From Zygnema cylindricum (Eukaryota; Streptophyta; Zygnematophyceae; Zygnematales; Zygnemataceae): a stretch of 64,000 bases of DNA. The position numbers and the translations under genes were made by a program. The stretch's first letter is position 1. The number at the start of each line of letters is the position of its first letter. Below, piece after piece: positions 41,100 through 52,927 of this stretch. The notes below the pieces were generated by a model that saw only the letters and a list, made by a program, of their open reading frames with translations, was not told where the DNA came from and did not search any database. Location: assembly GCA_037447655.1 (NCBI GenBank), contig JBBHKE010000295.1, positions 123,576-187,575 on the forward strand. The letters are read 5' to 3'.

Positions 41100-41600
41100 A
41101 GTTTTCGCTGTACGATGTACGAAAACGTACGGAAACCGTCCCATTAACGCTAAAAAATCCTTAAATAATCCTAAAAACGTACAAAAAATATACAGAAATG
41201 TACGTCATTGTACGACATGTGTACCCTAAAAAACTTAGGAGTACGGATAAAGTAAGGCAGCTGTACTATAATTTACTGGAATGTACAAAATGCACGGGAA
41301 GTACCCTAAACACCCTAAAATCCCCCCATCACTAACCCTAAAAGTACTGAAATATACGGACGTTGTACGTAGATGTACAAAAAATGTAAGTCCGTATAAC
41401 TGAAATATACGGAAAAGTACTAAAATGTACCCTAAAAATCTCAAAATAATAACCGTCAAAAGTACGAGAAAATACGGACATTGTACGTAAATGTACGAAT
41501 AATAGTTGGCTGTTTAACATAAATATTTGAGAACGCACGAGAATGTACCCTAAAACTCCTCAAACCCCCTAAAAGTATTGAAATGTACGAAAATAGTAAG
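41100..41600. repeat. Degenerate repeat rich in CCCTAAAA and TGTACG words
   Basis: Loose units of about 100 bases repeat AATGTACCCTAAAA, GTACGAAAATGTACG and ATACGGACATTGTACG. Related to 26,820-27,170; each array lies beside hAT-type sequence. Confidence 0.55.
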
Positions 41601-43106
41601 CAAATGTACGAGAATGTACGGTTACATAGTCAGGTACGCATTTAATAACATTTTTTTCATCGTTAAATGCGTATCGTGCGTAGTAAACGCGCGTTCGTTT
41701 CGTGCGTATTATGCGCACGGGAAAACTATGCAAAAAAGTACTAATTCTGAAATTGTAATGATTAATTATCTGGGGTATGGTTACACGAGGAGGTCTCTGT
41801 AATAGTACAGACAGAAAAAACAGCAAAATTTATGTATTAGGGTGCGTCTCTGTGTGCTTAAGTAAGGGTTTTTTTATGTCGTTTTCCTGTAAAACTTAGA
41901 GCCGTACCGCGTAAGTTTCAACCGTACAATAAAATAGAAAAAAAAAAGAATTACATTTTGCGTCATCATCGAATTTAAAATGTACTACATCTTGTCGTCT
42001 TGTGTTCTTAAACCCACTTCGACGACAAATAACGTCATCTTCAACCTTATCTTTAAAATACAGGGCCAATGTGTTTTAAAATTAGGGATTTTATATAAAC
42101 AAATAGGGACACGTATTCGCACGTGTAATGTTTTGTACAAAAAAATCAAACGATTTCAAGCGACGTGGAAGTGTACACGATTCGCTATGTTTTGTCCATT
42201 TTTGTTTAATACGACAAAGAGAAGTATACAGTTTGTTTTGTTTTGTCCGTTTCCATCCGGTACGGATTTTTTTTTTGCAGGGGTCTCAAGGTTCCGATGC
42301 CATTTCACGTCGAGCCGACATTAGACGCAAAGTCAAAACGCATCTTCTTCAACCGTGAAACGGCACGGGCTGGAGGGCGGTAGGTCTACAATGTCACGAA
42401 AAATCACGCGACGTCACAAGCAGTTACGAAAAATGACGTGGGTCATCACAGATTGTAGACGTTGACAGCCGTCACGGGCATTGTCGACGTATACAATCGT
42501 CACGCCCTAAATGACAATTTCGTTTGGTACACATAGGGACACCCGAAATCCGGGTCCGCCGGATCTGCGCTAAAAAACAAAAAAAAATCTCTAAGTTTGA
42601 AGTACATAGAGACGCACCCTTACAGAGGCCTCGGGTACATCCCGTATCTTTTGTCAAAAAGTTTTAGATACGTGTTCTGATATGAGTGGTTCCACGTAAT
42701 CTGACTACCAAATCTAAAAAATCATCGAATATTTGGAAACCAACCTTTTTCGTTCGGAAAAACGTACCTGTGTATGACGTTCCTGTACTTCACAAGTGTA
42801 CCTCGTCAATGTACCTCGGAGATCTCCTTCACTCTGCTTACTTTCAGGAAAAAACCGTATTTCTTTCCGGCAAATATTTTACAGTCACTTTGTTCGAAGT
42901 CACGAGACTTTGAAAACTTGTGGGATTTTTTTATTTTTTATTTTTTTTTAACTTCGATATATTGACGATACGATATATTGGCGATATATCGGCAATATAT
43001 CGCGATAATTTGAAATTTGGTATATCGAAGCGATATATTGATTATCGGGTACTTGAAATTCGATATATATCGAATATTGGCAAACGGTCCTCGATACCCA
43101 ACACTA
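41600..43106 (-). mobile_element. hAT-type element interrupted by a MITE
   Basis: 41,600-41,836 and 42,623-43,106 match the complement of the complete hAT copy at 46,154-46,976 (ATTAATTATC, GGTCTCTGTAATAGTAC, GGTTCCACGTAATCTG). The right end, CGATACCCAACACTA, is intact; the left end is missing. The MITE at 41,840-42,619 splits it. Confidence 0.65.
41840..42619 (-). mobile_element. PIF/Harbinger-type MITE inserted in a hAT-type element
   Basis: Inverted ends GGGTGCGTCTCTGTG and CATAGAGACGCACCC with TTA at 41837-41839 and 42620-42622; 780 bp, 780-bp subfamily. The related hAT copy at 46.6 kb shows the uninterrupted target with a single TTA. Confidence 0.88.
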
Positions 43107-44003
43107 TTATATACCATAGTTCAAAAGTAGGTGAAAGTACACCCGTACAATATGCCTATTGTACGCAAAAAATACAATATACCCTTAAGACCCATATTGT
43201 ATTGGCCGCAAAATGAAATAAAATAGTAACAGGGTTGAGTTGCACATGGATCGATAGAGAATTAAACGTCATGTCTAAATTTGAAAAAATAAAACGGACA
43301 AAAAAATCTTTTTCTGCGAGTTTTGAGCGACTTTTTATTTAAACCGTCAGATTTGGAAGATCGGACGGTCTCTGATCAAAGTAGCGACTTAAGACGATCA
43401 CATGAAAATACAATAACACAACTTACAATGAAAGATTTAAGGGCGAACAGAACAATTTCGCATAATTCCCAGCTCCATGTTCATATCCTGTGATTGGTAC
43501 GAAGTCACGCTATGCGGGAAAGAATTTACGAAGATTCCAGTATATTTTAGAGGACATTTTGTACTTCCTGGTACAGATATATGTTGTCGTCGATTCGGTT
43601 CGGGACAGGTTAGAGATTTTTAAGCCTGGTTCGGCATCTAGCCGACAAATTAAGACTGATTTTTCTGGGCCTGTTGGAGCGTATAGCGGCGCCGCGTTTG
43701 TTTGCGTTCCCAAACTCACTGCACCAATTAACCGTCAAAAATATAGATCAGACGGCCGGAAACGACTATTGAAAAGGTTAATTCTGTTAAAGAGAGAATC
43801 TATCCGCCGACATTCTCCCGCCCTGAATCTTTCGACTCGAGCCATTTGTTGTCCACGTGGAGAGTGCAACGAGCATGTTTTGTATCTGTTGTACAAGTTT
43901 CCTAGTCTTTTTCGGGAAAACAAATATAGAGATTCGTGAACGACGGGAAGGCGGTGACTTGGCTTCCGCAGTGATGACATGGCAAAAAAACTGCCGCCAA
44001 TAA
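43107..44003. other. No gene recognised; one unassigned ORF
   Basis: An open frame of 149 codons at 43,490-43,939 (plus) has Arg/Lys-rich composition and no recognisable motif. The overlapping minus frame is also fairly open, which argues for chance. Otherwise unremarkable AT-rich sequence. Confidence 0.25.
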
Positions 44004-44025
44004 GGGGGTGTCCCAATGTAATCGG

Positions 44026-44917
44026 TAGTGTTGTGTATCGGTAAGGATTTGCCGATAACCGATATGGGCCTTTTTTCGGGTATCCGATAATCGATATATT
44101 GGTACGATATATCGACATCGGTCTTATCGCCGATAAGTAGCCGATAATATCGGGTACTTATCGGCGATAATGCCGATAACGATAACTATCGGCGATATCT
44201 GTACGGACCGTACAAATAAATGTACGGCCTGTACACTCAGCTGTACGACTTATTCCCCGGACGTGTACAAGCACAGAAAGTACAGTAGCCGCCATGAGAT
44301 CTGTACTGTTTTGATACGGATCCTGTAAAAATGATGTACCTTTCACATCCGACGCCATGGCTTTGTCCCTTTATTCCTTGAGATCCACTAGGGACCTGCC
44401 ACGTGTCAATCTGTTGGCTTTTTTGGCAAAAGCTGCCAAAAGAGCCATTCCGGGATGCCGGCGCTCACGCTGGCCCGTCCACTTGTGTTTTCTCATTCCA
44501 AGTCGTCCGTTCGATTCCGGCGGCGTGCAGAATGTTATTTTGCGTCCGTTGTACTTTTGTGTCTGCCGTCCTTTTCCAGTTCATTCACCAGTTTTTTAGT
44601 AAAATTCTGTGCGTCGCCGTAAAATATTTGTTCAGTTAACCGGCCAACGATTATGTGCTGCGCTTTCCGTAATAAATTGCAATTAAACGGTAACGGAACA
44701 GATTTTCATACGTGGCATGCCACGCTATATAAAGTCCATAAAATAATACAGTATGTTATAAAGTACTATTGTATGCATACTATATATTTTTGAAGTTATC
44801 GCCGATATGGAATTTGTTGGTCCCAGACCGATATATCGGAATCTCTGACCGTTCGATAACCGATAACTATCGGTATCGGTGTTATCGCGATAAGTTTTTT
44901 ACCGATACACAACACTA
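44026..44917. mobile_element. hAT-type non-autonomous element with perfect 8-bp duplication
   Basis: Ends TAGTGTTGTGTATCGGTAA and ACCGATACACAACACTA, flanked by GTAATCGG at 44018-44025 and 44918-44925; 892 bp. Subterminal GATAACCGATA and ATATCG repeats are numerous. It lies 22 bases inside the PIF-type element. Confidence 0.88.
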
Positions 44918-45227
44918 GTAATCGGTACTTTGATAAAGTATTTTGGACTATAGTGAAGATTCGCCGTACTACTTTGAAGAGCCCCAATTGCTGCATTCAC
45001 ACAGGAAATGGATGATGAATGAGATGAGGAAACGAATGTCCTTTTGTTTTGTTTGGACGTGAATCACCTTTGTCGTCATCTCACGTCAACTAAAACGTCG
45101 CGATGTGGTTCATGCTGCCGTACGATTAAGCGTCGACCAAATCCGTCCGTACCAAGCCATCGTTTTTGACATTTTTTTACGTTTTATTTTACATGATTGT
45201 TTCGTCAAAATTACAAAAAAAAAATAA

Positions 45228-46001
45228 GGGTAACCTTCCATCAGGCGTTCCCAGTAATCGTACGAACACGTTTAGTGGCAGTAATATTTGTAACACCCTT
45301 CCATCAGGTCGTGCCAGTGAATGAGGTGTTAGATTGCAATTGGTACCACGTAGGATCCTGTTGAGCATCATCATTTCCAAAAGGACAAAATCGTAGCTGC
45401 ATATGTGTACGCGCAGCTGCATATGTGTATGCGCTGACGCCGATTAAAATATCTAGTAGCGTCACGCTAATGTACAATCTGAACGTTCTTAGGGTTGTTG
45501 TCGTACCAACGGCCACGAAAACCGTTGCAAAATTAAATTTTGTACAAATGTCCAAGAATGTACCATTTGTACGTGAATGTATTATCGCTGTATCGCACAT
45601 TTATGAAGGTGGCGTGATGTCCTACAACCAAGTTTTTTTTGTCGTCAAACAGGCTGGCTTTGATGTCACACGGTACACTCCGTTTGCCACATGTAAGTTT
45701 ATTGCTTCACGTCTGTCATGGATCGACTCTCACTTTACAAGTGGACCAAAACACGCGTCCAGTAATCACAAACTCTCCTCCCGAGGACAGTCGGAGGAAA
45801 CTAGCTACGTACTGGAAACAAGAAGCGTTTGCGTCGAAAATTGAAAATCGGACAGTGGTATTTTTCTCCAAGAAGTCTGGAGAATTTCAACGAATTTTTA
45901 GTAAACATCTTTTGATAAAAAAAAAAAAACAGTACGGCCTAGTACGAAAAGGTACTTTCTCCATTAAACAACCCCACTTTTCGCCTGATGGAAGGTTACC
46001 C
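45228..46001. mobile_element. PIF/Harbinger-type MITE, GGGTAACCTTCCATCAGGCG family
   Basis: Inverted ends GGGTAACCTTCCATCAGGCG are flanked by TAA at 45225-45227 and 46002-46004; 774 bp. A partial copy of the end (CCCTTCCATCAGG) recurs at about 45,297. Nested in the PIF-type element. Confidence 0.8.
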
Positions 46002-46153
46002 TAACTTTACATTTTTTTACGTTCGATTCTAGTTGATTTTGATTGGTTATTCGTTTATGGGTTACCATTTTAGAAAATTTTGTACAGTACAGATGAATCA
46101 TTCAAGATGCAACTTTATGTTTTTTCAAAGTCGGATTTTTGCATTCCGAAAAG

Positions 46154-46976
46154 TAGTGTTGGGTATCGAGGACCGTTTGCCGATATTCGATATATATCGA
46201 ATTTTAGGTACTCGATAATCGATATATCGCTTCGATATATTGAATTCGATATATTGCGATATATCGCCGATATATCGAATCGTCGATATATCGAAGCTAA
46301 AAAAAAAAAAAAAATCCCACAGGTTTTCAAAGCCTTGTGACTTCGGACAAAGTGACTGTAAAATCTTTGCCGAAAAGAAATACAGTTTTTTCCTGAAAGT
46401 TAGCAGAGTGAAGGAGATCTCCGAGGTCCATTGACGAGGTACACTTGTGAAGTACACGTACGTCATACGCAGGTACGATTTTCCAGACGAAAAAGGTCGG
46501 TTTCCAGATATTCGATGATTTTTGAGGTTTGGTAATCAGCTTACGTGGAACCACTCATATCAAAACACGTATGTACAACTTTTTGACAAAAGATACGCGA
46601 TGTACCCGAGGCCTCTGTAATACATAAATTTTGTTGTCCGTACTATTACAGAGACCTCCTCGTGTAACCATAATCCAAATAATTAATCATTACAATTTAA
46701 GAATTAGTACTTTTTGTTTTGCGGCGTCTACATATAAGTCACGGAACGAAAATCACGGCGTACGTGGCGTATTAGACAATTTGACTTTTTCGCTAAAATA
46801 ACATATTATATAAAAAAATAAAAAAATAAAATTTAAAAAATACTATATATCGCGATTTTTATCGCGATAATTTATGTTGGTCTCGGTACGATATATCGAG
46901 GATCCTGCTCGATCGATATTCGATATATCGAATATCGAGATTATCGCGATATGAATTTACCCGATACCCAACACTA
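46154..46976. mobile_element. hAT-type non-autonomous element (TAGTGTTGGGTATCG subfamily), complete
   Basis: Ends TAGTGTTGGGTATCG and CGATACCCAACACTA, flanked by CCGAAAAG and CTGAAAAG (7 of 8 matching). 823 bp. Both subterminal regions are packed with CGATATATCG palindromes. No transposase. Confidence 0.85.
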
Positions 46977-47319
46977 CTGAAAAGGGTTCCCGGAAAAGAG
47001 AAGATGACTTACCACAGTTGTCAAGTTTTGACGCACTTGACCGTACGTTTTTGTCCGTCGCTACGCTTCAAATCGTATATTTTGTCTGTCGCTACGCTCC
47101 AAAAAGGTTGACAGCCGAGCAGTCGGTCAGTTTGGCGCCTCTGTTTTTGTTTTTTTGCGAAATGAATGGTACGGGATCATTCATTTCCTCATCTCATTCA
47201 TCGTCCATTTCCGGTGTGAATGCATCAAATGTGCGAAAATGAAATCGGAACTTTGACATGTGACTGTTGTAGACGTAGGTACAACTTGTGACGATCATAG
47301 TTCAAAAGTAGGTGTTTTT

Positions 47320-47348
47320 GCTTTGCCCTTTTTCGAAAAGGGCAAAGC
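47320..47348. other. Perfect hairpin, 13-bp stem
   Basis: GCTTTGCCCTTTT, a three-base loop TCG, then the exact complement. It lies just beyond the truncated end of the PIF-type element. Confidence 0.75.
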
Positions 47349-47552
47349 ATTCTAGTCGCATTCGTCTCTGGTGACAACGATAATTGACCGTCGATTTTTT
47401 TGTGTAAGATCTTGAGCCATTGAGTGTTTTGAGTTTTGATTGGCTTTGTCATGTTCCATTTTGATGTAATGAAAAGAGACACGTGGTACAATCCTATTTG
47501 TTGTATTTCGCGTGGTTGTAGTGGAATGATAAAAGGCCAAACAAAATCGACG

Positions 47553-47941
47553 TCACGCCAAAATGTCGTGATATCAATACCGGTTGACTGGTTGAGTAAC
47601 GTACAGTATCGTACTTTCAAATTTTGCGCGTGCGATCCGGGACATCGCGCCACGTTGTCGTTTCCTCAATATCCGTACACGCCAAAATGTCGTGTTATCA
47701 ATACCGGTTAAGTAACGTACAATATCGTACTTTTATTTTTTGCGCGTGCGATCCCGTCACATCACGACACGTTGTCGTGTTGTCCATATCCGTACACTAC
47801 AGTTATTTCAGTGTTGGCGTGACGTACGATGTGTCGTTTAATCTATACCGGTACAGAAACGTACAGTATCGCACTTTTAATTTTGGCGCGTGCGATCTCG
47901 TCACATCACGCCACGTTGTCGTGTTCTTCATATCCGTACAC
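47553..47941. repeat. Tandem repeat, three units of about 120-140 bp
   Basis: Units near 47,553-47,680, 47,681-47,798 and 47,799-47,941 each contain ATACCGGT, AACGTACA, TTTGCGCGTGCGATC, CACGTTGTCGT and end ATCCGTACAC. A fragment of a fourth unit (TTTCAGTGTTGGAGTCACG) continues at 48,620 beyond an inserted MITE. Confidence 0.8.
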
Positions 47942-47943
47942 TA

Positions 47944-48611
47944 CACAGCGAATCGTAATTAGAGTAGATAACGCTAATTCGGTCGCCCTAAATTTCGACT
48001 CTATCACGTTAAATAGAGTAAATGATTCGAATTTTTTCATTATACTATTTAAGGTAAAGTTTAATTAGCGTAAAAAATTCTAATATAGGTTCGTTTTAAA
48101 TAGTGTGGAGTACGGACAACGTCTGACTGTGCAAAATTGTACTTTAATAAGTAAAAGGAACAAATAATAATTTTAATAGAATCGCGCTCAAATTGCACTT
48201 AACCAAAAAATTAAATCGCAACAAAAAAAACCCGTTCACATAGCTTCGTCTGTCAACAACATTATCGTCCATGTGAACATTTACATGAATTTACATGTGA
48301 AAAGTTTATAGTTAAATGACAACAGTATGAGTTGAGACACATAGTACATATATATGAGACAAATAGTGCTAACGTCACAATAACGTCAAAATATACGGAC
48401 TAACATTTTTTGTATGTCTATATAATTTAGTGTTCATAATTACAGCACGAATAATTATTGCCGACTTAACCTAATATAGAGTACGTAAATAAATTAGAGT
48501 AAACTTCCTCTGTTAAAAGGTTATATCACAATAATTAGCGTTTATAACTCTAAACATTTTTTTTTGATTTTATACTCTATTTTTTTTTTACTCTAATAAC
48601 GATTCGCGTTG
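47944..48611. mobile_element. Tc1/mariner-like MITE (668 bp)
   Basis: Ends CACAGCGAATCGTAATTAG and CGATTCGCGTTG, flanked by TA. The interior matches the 24,024-24,637 copy. It sits inside the tandem repeat that resumes on its right. Confidence 0.75.
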
Positions 48612-48613
48612 TA

Positions 48614-49126
48614 CCGTAATTTCAGTGTTGGAGTCACGTACGATGTTCGTATATGGCACGCACTGTACTATCGCATTGCACATGGTAAAGACCATGACAA
48701 TGCCAAGTGGATGGTTTAATTCGCGTTTTGTTCATGTAGGGGTTTGTTTAAGCGTAAATGTTTCACATTAATTTGAGCACTCGATCTCAATCTACTGAAC
48801 AATATACATGAATGGACTGAATATATCATGTAGTATTACATATTTTAATGTTAAATCTAAAATACACATTAAGCCATTAGCATTATCAACCATTATTCGT
48901 TTAAACAGAATACTAATGGTTTTTGTTTATTTTATATTAAGGTGTTGCATGTATATTTTTTACATTTTTTTTTTATCAATACATAAAATCACAAAAGAAG
49001 AAAACAAAAAAAAGCAAACAAAATAAATAACCACAATACAACCTTGATCACATAATAAAAACGCAAGAAACAAATGTAAATATAACAAAGATAATAATAA
49101 TAATAAAAAAAAAACATTAGACTTAA
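48614..49126. other. No gene recognised
   Basis: AT-rich sequence between the tandem array and the satellite block. Confidence 0.4.
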
Positions 49127-49560
49127 CTAGGATTCAACCAACTTAGTCCAAAGACCCAGATGGTTGCATAAACATCATTATCAGCTCAAAGGTTGACTAA
49201 CATTACAATCACTTATTATTTATTAATTTTTGTTGTTTATTATAATAGATTGATTACTTTGAGTACTTTGTTTTTCTTTTTCTTTTTTTGTGATCAACCA
49301 ACTTAGTTCTAAGACTTAGAAGGTTGCATGAACATCACTATCAGCTCGGAGGCTGACCAACATTACAAACACTTGTTTTCATTCATTATATTTGTTTGTT
49401 AGATTACATTGTTACATTAAATAATTTTTTTTTTGTGTTTTTTCGATCAACCAACTTAGTCAAGAGACTAAGAAAGTTGTTAAACATCATTATCAGCTCA
49501 GAGGCTGACCAACACTAGAAACATTGGCATATATATATATTTTAAATAAAGCACAAATAC
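49127..49560. repeat. Satellite-like tandem repeat, about 155-bp period, three copies
   Basis: Copies start near 49,131, 49,290 and 49,445 with CAACCAACTTAGT, then AAACATCA(T/C)TATCAGCTC and GACCAACATTACA. Spacers are AT-rich and vary. A further partial copy is near 49,607. Confidence 0.8.
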
Positions 49561-49697
49561 GTGACTACTTTGTTTCGATGAAACTTGATTACTTTGTTTT
49601 TTTTTATATGACCAACATTACAGATATTGGTTTTTTGTTTTTTCTTTTGAAATACAATACAAATACTTTGAATACTTTGTTTTAGTGATATTTTGAT

Positions 49698-50180
49698 TAC
49701 ATCATCATCACCATCATCATCATCATCATCATAATCATCATCATCCTCATCATCATCATCATCATCATTACATCATCATCATTATCATGATAACCATCGT
49801 CATCATCATCATCATCTTCATTGTCATCATCATCCTCATCATCATCATCATCATCATCATTACATCATCATCATCATCATCATCATCATCACATCATCAT
49901 CATCATCACCATCATCCTCATCATCATCGTCAACATCATCATCATCATCATCATCATTACATCATCATCATCATTATATCATCATCATCATCGTCATCGT
50001 CAACGTCAACATCATCATCATGATCATGATCATCATCATCGTCATCATCATTATCATCATCATTACATCATCATCATCATCATAGTCATCAACAACATCA
50101 TCATCATTACATCATGGTTTTTGTTTTTGAAATACAATACAAATACTTTAAATACTTTGTTTTGGTGATACTTTGATTTT

Positions 50181-50218
<38 letters not shown>

Positions 50219-52050
50219 TACATCATCATCATCATTGTCACCATCATCGTCAACATCATCATCGTCAACATCATCATTATCATCATCATCATCATCATTA
50301 TCATCATCATCATTACATCATCATCATTACATCATTATCATCACCATCATTACATCATTATCATCATCATTATTACATCACAACATCATCATCATCATCA
50401 TCATCATCATCGTCATCATCATCATTATCATCATCATCATCATCATCATCATCATTGTCAACATCATCATTACATCATCATCATTATCATCATCATCATC
50501 ATCATACTCATCATCATCATCATCATCGTCGTCATCATCATTATCATCATCATCATCATTACATCATAGTCATCAACAATATCATCATCATTACATCATG
50601 TTTTTTTTAAATACAATACAAATATTTTGAATACTTTGTTTTGGTGATACTTTGATTTCATCATCATCGTCATCATCTTCGTCATCATCATCATCATTAC
50701 ATCATTATCATCATCATCATTACATCATTATCATCACCATCATTACATCATTATCATCACCATCATTACATCATTATCATTGTCATCATTACATCACAAC
50801 GTCATCATCATCATCATCATCATCATCGTCATTACATCAGCATCATCATCACCATCATCGTCAACATCATCATTACATCAATATCATCATCATCATTACA
50901 TCATTATCATCACCATCATTACATCATTATCATTATCATTATACATCACAACATCATCATCATCATCATCGTCAACATCATCATCATCATCATCGTCATT
51001 GTCAACATCATCATTACATCATCATCATCATCATCCTCATAGTACATCATCATCGACAACATCATCATCATCATCATAGTCATCATCATCGATAACATCA
51101 TCATCATCATCATCATTATCATCATCATTGTCATCATCATCATCGTTATCATCATCATCGTCATCATCATCGTCATTACATCACCATCAACAACAACATC
51201 ATCATCGTTATCGTCATCATCATCATCATCATCGTGGTCAACATATTCATCATTACATCATTATCATCACCATCATTACATCATCATCATCATCATCATC
51301 ATCATTACATCATCATCATCATCATCATCATCACCAACAACACCAACAACATCATCATCATTATCATCATCATCATCATCATCATCATCATTATATCATC
51401 ATCATTATCATTACATCACCATCATCAACAACATCATCATCATCATCACCAACAACATCATCTTCTTTACATCAATATCATCATCATCATTACATCAGCA
51501 TCATCAACAACATCATCATCATTACATGATCATCATTATATCATCATCATTATCATCATCATCATCATCATCACCATCATCACCAACAACAATTTCATCA
51601 TCATCATCATCATTATCATCATCATCATCATTACATCATCATCATCATCATTACATCATCATCATCAACAACATCATTATCTTTACATCATCATCATCAT
51701 CACCAACAACAACATCATCATCATCATCGTCGTCATCATCATCATCATCATCATCATCGTCGTCGTCACCATCGTTATCATTACATCATTATCATCATCA
51801 TCATAGCATCATAATCATCATCATCACCATCATCAACAACATCATCATCATCATCACCAACAACTTCATCATCATTACATCATCATCATCATCATCACCA
51901 ACAACATCATCATCATTACATCATCACCATCCTTATCATCATTACATCACCATCATCAACAACATCATCATCATTACATCATCATCATCATCATCATCAC
52001 CAACAACTTCATCATCTCATCATCATCAACCTCATCATCATCATCATACA
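49698..52050. repeat. (TCA)n trinucleotide array with higher-order structure
   Basis: About 2.3 kb of TCA/ATC triplets with frequent TTACATCA interruptions and scattered GTC and CAACAA variants. Spacers with AAATACAATACAAAT and ACTTTGTTTT(A/G)GTGATA recur near 49,650, 50,135 and 50,620, giving a higher-order period of about 485 bases; from 50,660 to the end the array has no such spacer. His-, Ser- or Ile-rich ORFs across it are repeat artefacts. Confidence 0.92.
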
Positions 52051-52239
52051 TTTTATTTAATAGATACCGCTTAAAGTAAACTATCACTAAAACTTCCTAC
52101 CAGGGGCTAATAAACTTATTTTTATAAACGTAGCTTAAAATAAAAATAGAACTAAAATTTCTTACCAATGTTTTCGCTGTATAAAGTCCCGTGGCCATCA
52201 TTCCCTGAGGGATCGTATCCTCCTCTGTCACAAACTTGT

Positions 52240-52790
52240 AGGGCTCTTCTTAAAGGCATAGACTCCAAGCATCACTTTCACCTTGTCCTCTGAAGGAAAC
52301 CAAAAGGACAAACGACCGTTGAAATATAACATGAACTTGTGAACATAGCAAACGACAGAAACGTAATGAACTTTAGATACACAATACATTGTTCATACAA
52401 ACCATATAAATTGTAAACACTACATGCGGCATAAATTTGTGTTTTTTAAATACAATGGAAACTTGTGAATATTCAAATATCACTCTCGCCTTGTCCCCTA
52501 AAGATCCAAAAGTAAAAACGGCCATTTAAAATATATAAAGTTGTGAACACAGCACGCGGTACGAATGTTGTAATGTTTAGATGTTATACAACTAATTAAC
52601 ATAAAACAATAAACTTGAGTATACTGTTTATACTACAATATAAACTCGTGAAACTTGTGAATATTGCATACAATAGAAAATTGGGAATATTCGAGCATCA
52701 CTATTGCTTTGTCGAAAAAAATAAAATCAAAAGGAAAAACAACCTTTTAACATATAAAATTGCAAATTTAACAACAGTTAGATTTTAAAG
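52240..52790. repeat. Degenerate tandem repeat, about 210-bp period
   Basis: Three loose copies near 52,270, 52,480 and 52,695 share CATCACT, GCCTTGTC, AAAAGGA, then TATAAA and TTGTGAA. Strongly diverged. Confidence 0.5.
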
Positions 52791-52927
52791 TTGTAATATA
52801 TACAAAATAACAATTAGATATAACTGTTAATTAGGTAATAGTTTGTTATAGTGTAATAATTAACATAGTATAGCAGTTAGATATAATTGTTATAATTAAT
52901 AAATTATAACAGCTAGATACAGTTGTT
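52780..52927. repeat. AT-rich minisatellite, left part
   Basis: Units of the type TAACAGTTAGATATAA and TGTTATAATTA. It continues at 58,414 after the copia element, so the element split one array. Confidence 0.7.

Larger units (their letters stand above)
44004..47294 (-). mobile_element. PIF/Harbinger-type element carrying three nested insertions
   Basis: The end GGGGGTGTCCCAATGTAATC follows TAA at 44001-44003. The pieces 44,004-44,025, 44,918-45,227, 46,002-46,153 and 46,977-47,294 follow, in order, the complement of 19,896 down to about 19,280. They are separated by two hAT-type elements and one MITE, each with its own target duplication. Similarity stops at about 47,294, so the far end is missing. 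Confidence 0.75.

Noticed and set aside
27174-43106. A single 16-kb hAT element between matching ends
   Set aside because: The flanking 8-mers (GCTAAAAC and TTATATAC) differ and the interior is full of other elements, so these are ends of different copies.
49787-52074. Long ORFs rich in Ser, His or Ile
   Set aside because: They are translations of the (TCA)n array; all frames stay open because the triplet has no stop. No non-repeat coding sequence is attached.
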